A stretch of 7,992 nucleotides of DNA, from assembly GCA_023416275.1 (NCBI GenBank), contig JAEZIB010000118.1:1-7992 (forward strand). The letters are read 5' to 3'. The translations under genes and the position numbers were made by a program. Every line of letters begins with the position of its first letter. The first letter of the stretch is position 1. Below the pieces are notes generated by a model that searched no databases, was not told the DNA's origin, and worked only from the letters and a program-made list of their open reading frames with translations. Below, piece by piece: positions 5,320 through 7,992 of the stretch. This stretch comes from Bacillota bacterium (GTDB lineage: Bacteria > Bacillota > Clostridia > Acetivibrionales > DSM-1351).

Positions 5320-5529
5320 AATTTATCGACAACATATATGTTAATTGTTACCAAGTCAAAAAATATGATACATTTGAGTACTAGAAAAACTAGAGAAGGC
5401 TACTAATTCTTTGATCAATTGGGATTGCAGTAAAAAAAGATACATGTTATAGTATTAAATTAAGGGGCAATTGTTATTTGTTGCCAACGAATCGGATAGT
5501 TACAAGATATCCAGTCAGTGAGGATATAT
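5320..5529. other. No gene found
   Basis: Stops occur in all frames. One short readable patch, FIDNIYVNCYQVKKYDTFEY (5322-5384), has no start. A small inverted repeat GGCAA/TTGCC (5466-5470 and 5481-5485) encloses a 10-base loop and lacks a T-run. The last bases hold the GAGGA (5520-5524) ribosome binding site of the following gene. Confidence 0.45.
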
Positions 5530-6204
5530 ATGAAGATACAAGATATAAAAGAATTGGCTCATTTATCTATTGTTGATTATTCGTCTAAGGATGTCACATC
5601 AAAAATATTATTATCCTACACTGAGAGCGCAATAAGAAGACTCTATTCCTGCAGAAGTAACCGAGTTTCACACAGATAGGGAAAAGATTGATTTCAAAGA
5701 AGTTTGGGAAAAATCTGAAGGCTATTTAAAGATTATTGGTTTAAGTACAAATGATATTTTGTCTCCTGCGATAATGCCTGAATTGACGAGAAAGATAAAA
5801 CGAAACCCTGATTTTCCACTCCAAATCTTACCACTCAACCCATGGTCATTAAAGGCTTTAAGAAGATCTAGTGCAAAAGTATACGGGACTAATTATGAGT
5901 GCATTATAAGAATATATGATGTAATAAAAGAATTACATGATGTATATAAGAACTTAGAGTTATATGCATTGATATGTCAAAAATTGAAGTTAGATTATAT
6001 GATGATATTCCTTCACTATCAATGGTCATTAATGAACGATATGCCATTGTCACACCTTTCACGATATCTTTGCAAGGAGGTTCAAGTCCATATTTCATAG
6101 CAAAGAATCTTGAAACAGAAGATTGCATATTCTCGTCATATTCAGAACACTTCAATGTGATTTGGGATAGAGCAAAATCTCTTCTATCAGACTTAAGTGC
6201 ATGA
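5530..6204 (+). pseudogene. DUF5919/phospholipase D-like effector gene with two frameshifts
   Basis: ATG 5530 has GAGGA 5 bases upstream and starts MKIQDIKELAHLSIVDYSS. Near 5636 the frame must shift by one base to continue DSIPAEVTEFHTDREKIDF, KEVWEKSEGYLKIIGLS and on to DVIKELHDVYKNLELYA (ending about 5966). A second shift there restores MSKIEVRLYDDIPSLSM, INERYAIVTPF, GGSSPYFIAKNL and SSYSEHFNVIWDRAKSL to TGA 6202-6204. The E-L-H-x-x-Y, R-L-Y-D-D-I-P-S, and H-F-x-x-I-W-D-x-A pattern is that of DUF5919/phospholipase D-like C-terminal domains found in bacterial regulatory or effector proteins. The total, about 224 residues, looks nearly complete at the amino acid level, so decay is recent or the shifts are sequencing errors. 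A HIT-domain gene follows 60 bases later. Confidence 0.6.
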
Positions 6205-6264
6205 AAAAACAAAGTTCTATGACAAAATAATTTGCTTTACCAATATCTTAAGGAGGGTGGTTAT

Positions 6265-6711
6265 GTGTCATTAAAGATCAAAGATATAATATATGAAGAT
6301 GACAACTTTGTTGTTGCAACTCTAATTATGCCGCACATCGATAGAAAAGGTGGAGGTCATATTATTGTCTATCATAAAAGTAATAATTGGATTAACTTTT
6401 CTGATCTTCCACAGGACATAGCAACGGGTTTAGTTTTGCTGGCTATGCGTATTGGCAAGGCAATGATGCAAAGTTTAAATGAAAATGGTATTGATGTGGG
6501 AACAATTAACTATCAAATCAATGGTAATTGGTCAGTTAAATGTGAAAGTCGAGATCCCATTCATTTGCATATATATGGAAGAGCTAAGTCATCAGTGAAC
6601 CAAAAATATGGTGAGAGTTTATTCTTGCCTTTGCCTAGCACGGGGTTTTATTATGGATTCTCACCTCTTTCTGATGCTGATATTGAAAGTATTAAAAAGC
6701 AACTCATATAG
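6265..6711 (+). CDS. HIT-superfamily protein
   Basis: The protein has 148 residues. GTG 6265 is chosen because AGGAGGG (6251-6257) lies 7 bases upstream; the longer TTG start at 6232 would place that site inside the gene. HIT proteins are nucleotide hydrolases or transferases acting on AMP-linked substrates. Visible features are EDDNFVVATLIMPHIDRKGG at the start, GGHIIVYHK (His32), the INYQINGNWSV segment, and the H-L-H-I-Y-G-R motif at residues 100-106, corresponding to the HIT H-x-H-x-H site with Tyr in the third position. The first two His are kept, including the usual nucleophile position. The remainder (KYGESLFLPLPSTGFYYGF) is typical of a bacterial subfamily I recall but whose substrate I cannot name. 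It ends in a clear terminator and is probably cotranscribed with the broken gene upstream. Confidence 0.7.
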   Translation: MSLKIKDIIYEDDNFVVATLIMPHIDRKGGGHIIVYHKSNNWINFSDLPQDIATGLVLLAMRIGKAMMQSLNENGIDVGTINYQINGNWSVKCESRDPIHLHIYGRAKSSVNQKYGESLFLPLPSTGFYYGFSPLSDADIESIKKQLI

Positions 6712-6728
6712 AACTGTCTTATACAAAT

Positions 6729-6757
6729 CCCCTAACCATAAAGTCTAGGGGTTTTTT
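6729..6757 (+). terminator. Rho-independent terminator after the HIT gene
   Basis: CCCCTA (6729-6734) pairs with TAGGGG (6746-6751) around an 11-base loop and is followed directly by six T (6752-6757). It lies 17 bases after the HIT gene stop. Confidence 0.8.
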
Positions 6758-6833
6758 GTAATTTATAGTAAAATGAGGACATAAATGTATTTCGAAATAG
6801 TTTTTTATATATAAAATCAGGCTCTTTATTTTA

Positions 6834-6880
6834 TTAAACCATGAGTTTATACTAAAAATATAACTCATGGTTTAATTTTT
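6834..6880 (+). terminator. Strong hairpin with T-run just before the flavodoxin-ferredoxin gene
   Basis: The arm 6834-6851 (TTAAACCATGAGTTTATA) pairs with 6859-6875 (TATAACTCATGGTTTAA): 17 pairs with a single bulged T and a 7-base loop, followed by five T (6876-6880). It ends only 6 bases before the GGGAGGA ribosome binding site of the 6902 gene. It may be a second terminator insulating that gene, or, if the gene's promoter lies upstream of it, an attenuator. The flank on the other side (CTTTATTTTA) gives an A-rich run that would also let it work on the minus strand. I see no convincing promoter between it and the gene. Confidence 0.65.
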
Positions 6881-6901
6881 GGTTTTGGGAGGAACTTGCT
6901 A

Positions 6902-7735
6902 TTGAAATTTATATTAGTTTATGTCTCACCGGGAGGAACTACTAAAGGGACATCTATGGTAATAAAAGAAATCATTGAAAAAAACAATCATCAGGTTGAA
7001 CTTATTGATATTGGTATTAAGCAATACAGAGACAATTTAAAGATTGTGCTTGAAAAACTTGAAGAAGCTGATATTGTAGGATTTGGCTCTCCTGCATACC
7101 ATATGGATATGTTAGAGCCTATGAAAAAACTTTTTAGTGAAATGCAATCCAATTGGAATGACAACAAAGTTACATTTAAAGCGTTTTATTACCTTAATTA
7201 TGGGGGCATAACAATTGGGAAAGCCTTTGAATTAACTTCGGAGAAATTCAGGCGGATGGGTATTCCCATAATTGGTGCAATGAAAGTTACAGCACCTCAT
7301 TTTTATCATAATAAAAGGTTTCCTACTGCAGAGATATATAAAATCGTTGAGGAGTTTTATGATAAAATGCAAGTAAAAGAATTTGCACCTATAGAATGGC
7401 AAAGAATAACAAAGATTTTTGCGGTTGAAAAAACAAGAGTAAATATCTTGTTTCCCTTTGTACACTTGATAGGCAAAAAAAGAGAGCTACCTATAACTAT
7501 AAACATGAATATATGTAAAAAATGTGGGAAATGCTCGACGGAATGTCCTGTTGGAGCAATTAATATGGATACTGCAGTGAAAATTAATTTCAGCAAATGT
7601 ATTCATTGTTATCACTGCTTTGTCGCATGTAGGTTTAAAGCAGTAGAGTCGCCTATTGAAAAGATGGATAGTATGGTAAAAATTAACATGAAAATATTGG
7701 GGAAAGAAAAGTATTCAAATCAAATATACATTTAA
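6902..7735 (+). CDS. EFR1-family flavodoxin/ferredoxin electron-transfer protein
   Basis: The protein has 277 residues. TTG 6902 is chosen because GGGAGGA (6887-6893) is 8 bases upstream; TTG 6896 would be only 2 bases away. The N-terminal flavodoxin-like domain (residues 1 to about 150) has the FMN phosphate loop region YVSPGGTTKGTSM right after the first strand and the ADIVGFGSPAYHMDMLEPM strand-loop. The C-terminal part has two [4Fe-4S] motifs: CKKCGKCSTECP (Cys 205, 208, 211, 215) and CIHCYHCFVAC (Cys 233, 236, 239, 243), with all eight Cys present. This domain order is that of EFR1-type ferredoxins common in anaerobic Firmicutes, soluble proteins thought to pass electrons between FMN and clusters. 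Physiological partners are unknown. It appears intact and unlinked to the toxin debris. Confidence 0.88.
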   Translation: MKFILVYVSPGGTTKGTSMVIKEIIEKNNHQVELIDIGIKQYRDNLKIVLEKLEEADIVGFGSPAYHMDMLEPMKKLFSEMQSNWNDNKVTFKAFYYLNYGGITIGKAFELTSEKFRRMGIPIIGAMKVTAPHFYHNKRFPTAEIYKIVEEFYDKMQVKEFAPIEWQRITKIFAVEKTRVNILFPFVHLIGKKRELPITINMNICKKCGKCSTECPVGAINMDTAVKINFSKCIHCYHCFVACRFKAVESPIEKMDSMVKINMKILGKEKYSNQIYI

Positions 7736-7771
7736 TATATTTATTCATTACTTTACCTACATCAATTTTCT

Positions 7772-7799
7772 TTGGATTGTAATTGAGATAAAGTATAAA
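7772..7799 (+). promoter_or_regulatory. Possible promoter for the lipoprotein gene
   Basis: TTGGAT (7772-7777) and TATAAA (7794-7799) are spaced 16 bases apart, about 75 bases before the lipoprotein start. The -10 is good (5/6) and the -35 weak (3/6). In such AT-rich sequence chance matches are common. Confidence 0.35.
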
Positions 7800-7872
7800 A
7801 TAAAGTCAGCAAATTATAAATTGTAGAACTGATAGATACTCTGAACAAACTAAAAAAATCGGAGGATAAATG

Positions 7873-7992
7873 ATGAAGAGAGCCTTAGTTATAGCTATTA
7901 TTATGCTTTTGTTACTTACTGCCTGTGCTGATACTTTTTCTGATAAAAGTAACATTGATGAAAGTACAAAAATAAATGAAACAGTTAAGGAT
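7873..7992 (+). CDS. Lipoprotein, N-terminal part only
   Basis: The gene runs off the window end after 40 codons. GGAGG (7861-7865) lies 7 bases before ATG 7873; the adjacent in-frame ATG 7870 is 4 bases away and is the alternative. The start MKRALVIAIIMLLLLTAC is a classic lipoprotein signal: a basic pair, a hydrophobic core and a lipobox L-T-A-C with Cys18 as the lipidated residue. A Ser/Asp/Lys-rich linker (DTFSDKSNIDESTKINE) follows, typical of the tether of a surface lipoprotein. The functional domain is outside the window, so its role cannot be told. Confidence 0.85.
   Translation, partial: MKRALVIAIIMLLLLTACADTFSDKSNIDESTKINETVKD

Noticed and set aside
6232..6264. TTG start at 6232 for the HIT gene
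   Set aside because: It would put the strong AGGAGGG site inside the coding region; GTG 6265 is ideally spaced from it.
7232..7596. Minus-strand open frames opposite the flavodoxin-ferredoxin gene
   Set aside because: They are shadows of a clearly real gene with both cluster motifs intact, and have no ribosome binding sites or family features.

Overview
The window is AT-rich low-GC Gram-positive DNA. AAGGAGG-type ribosome binding sites, a clostridial-style flavodoxin/ferredoxin fusion and Rhs/YD-repeat sequence of the kind seen in wall-associated polymorphic toxins all suggest an anaerobic member of the Clostridia. This is inferred from style and family content only. Nearly everything readable is on the plus strand. 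It looks like an accessory, decaying region: short intact genes lie among many gene fragments with frameshifts, in-frame stops and deletions.

Layout. Positions 1-78 are the last 25 codons of a transposase (IS1182-type ending). From about 165 to 801 are scraps: an unidentified tail, a piece of YD-repeat protein, and a membrane-protein tail. After a 230-base gap with a perfect 18-bp palindrome comes an intact membrane-anchored protein of unknown family (1041-1655). It is followed by a ruined PIN-domain toxin/antitoxin pair (1657-2059) and a small two-helix membrane protein resembling DUF6199 (2059-2247). A good promoter and an imperfect inverted repeat (2260-2323) precede an ORF cut off after 12 codons.

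The centre (2403 to about 5320) is a graveyard of Rhs-type toxin modules. A YD-repeat fragment (2403-2987) runs through an A8 tract into an out-of-frame toxin-like C-terminus (about 2980-3178). That C-terminus carries a promoter for a two-helix membrane protein with a probable PH-like domain (3201-3641). A 49-residue one-helix protein, a four-helix membrane protein and further scraps follow. A second apparent toxin tail (4500-4628) ends 13 bases before an intact 193-residue soluble protein (4642-5223). Two positions where a toxin-like tail directly precedes a small intact gene suggest that immunity genes have outlived their toxins.

The right side is more ordinary. It holds a twice-frameshifted gene with a DUF5919/phospholipase D-like C-terminal region (5530-6204), a HIT-superfamily protein (GTG start at 6265) and a rho-independent terminator. 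A second, longer hairpin lies just ahead of an EFR1-type flavodoxin plus two-[4Fe-4S] protein (6902-7735). The window ends in the first 40 codons of a lipoprotein.

I found no tRNA, rRNA, CRISPR array or complete mobile element. I see no convincing new multi-gene system. The most interesting content is the orphan toxin/immunity debris and several candidate regulatory hairpins.
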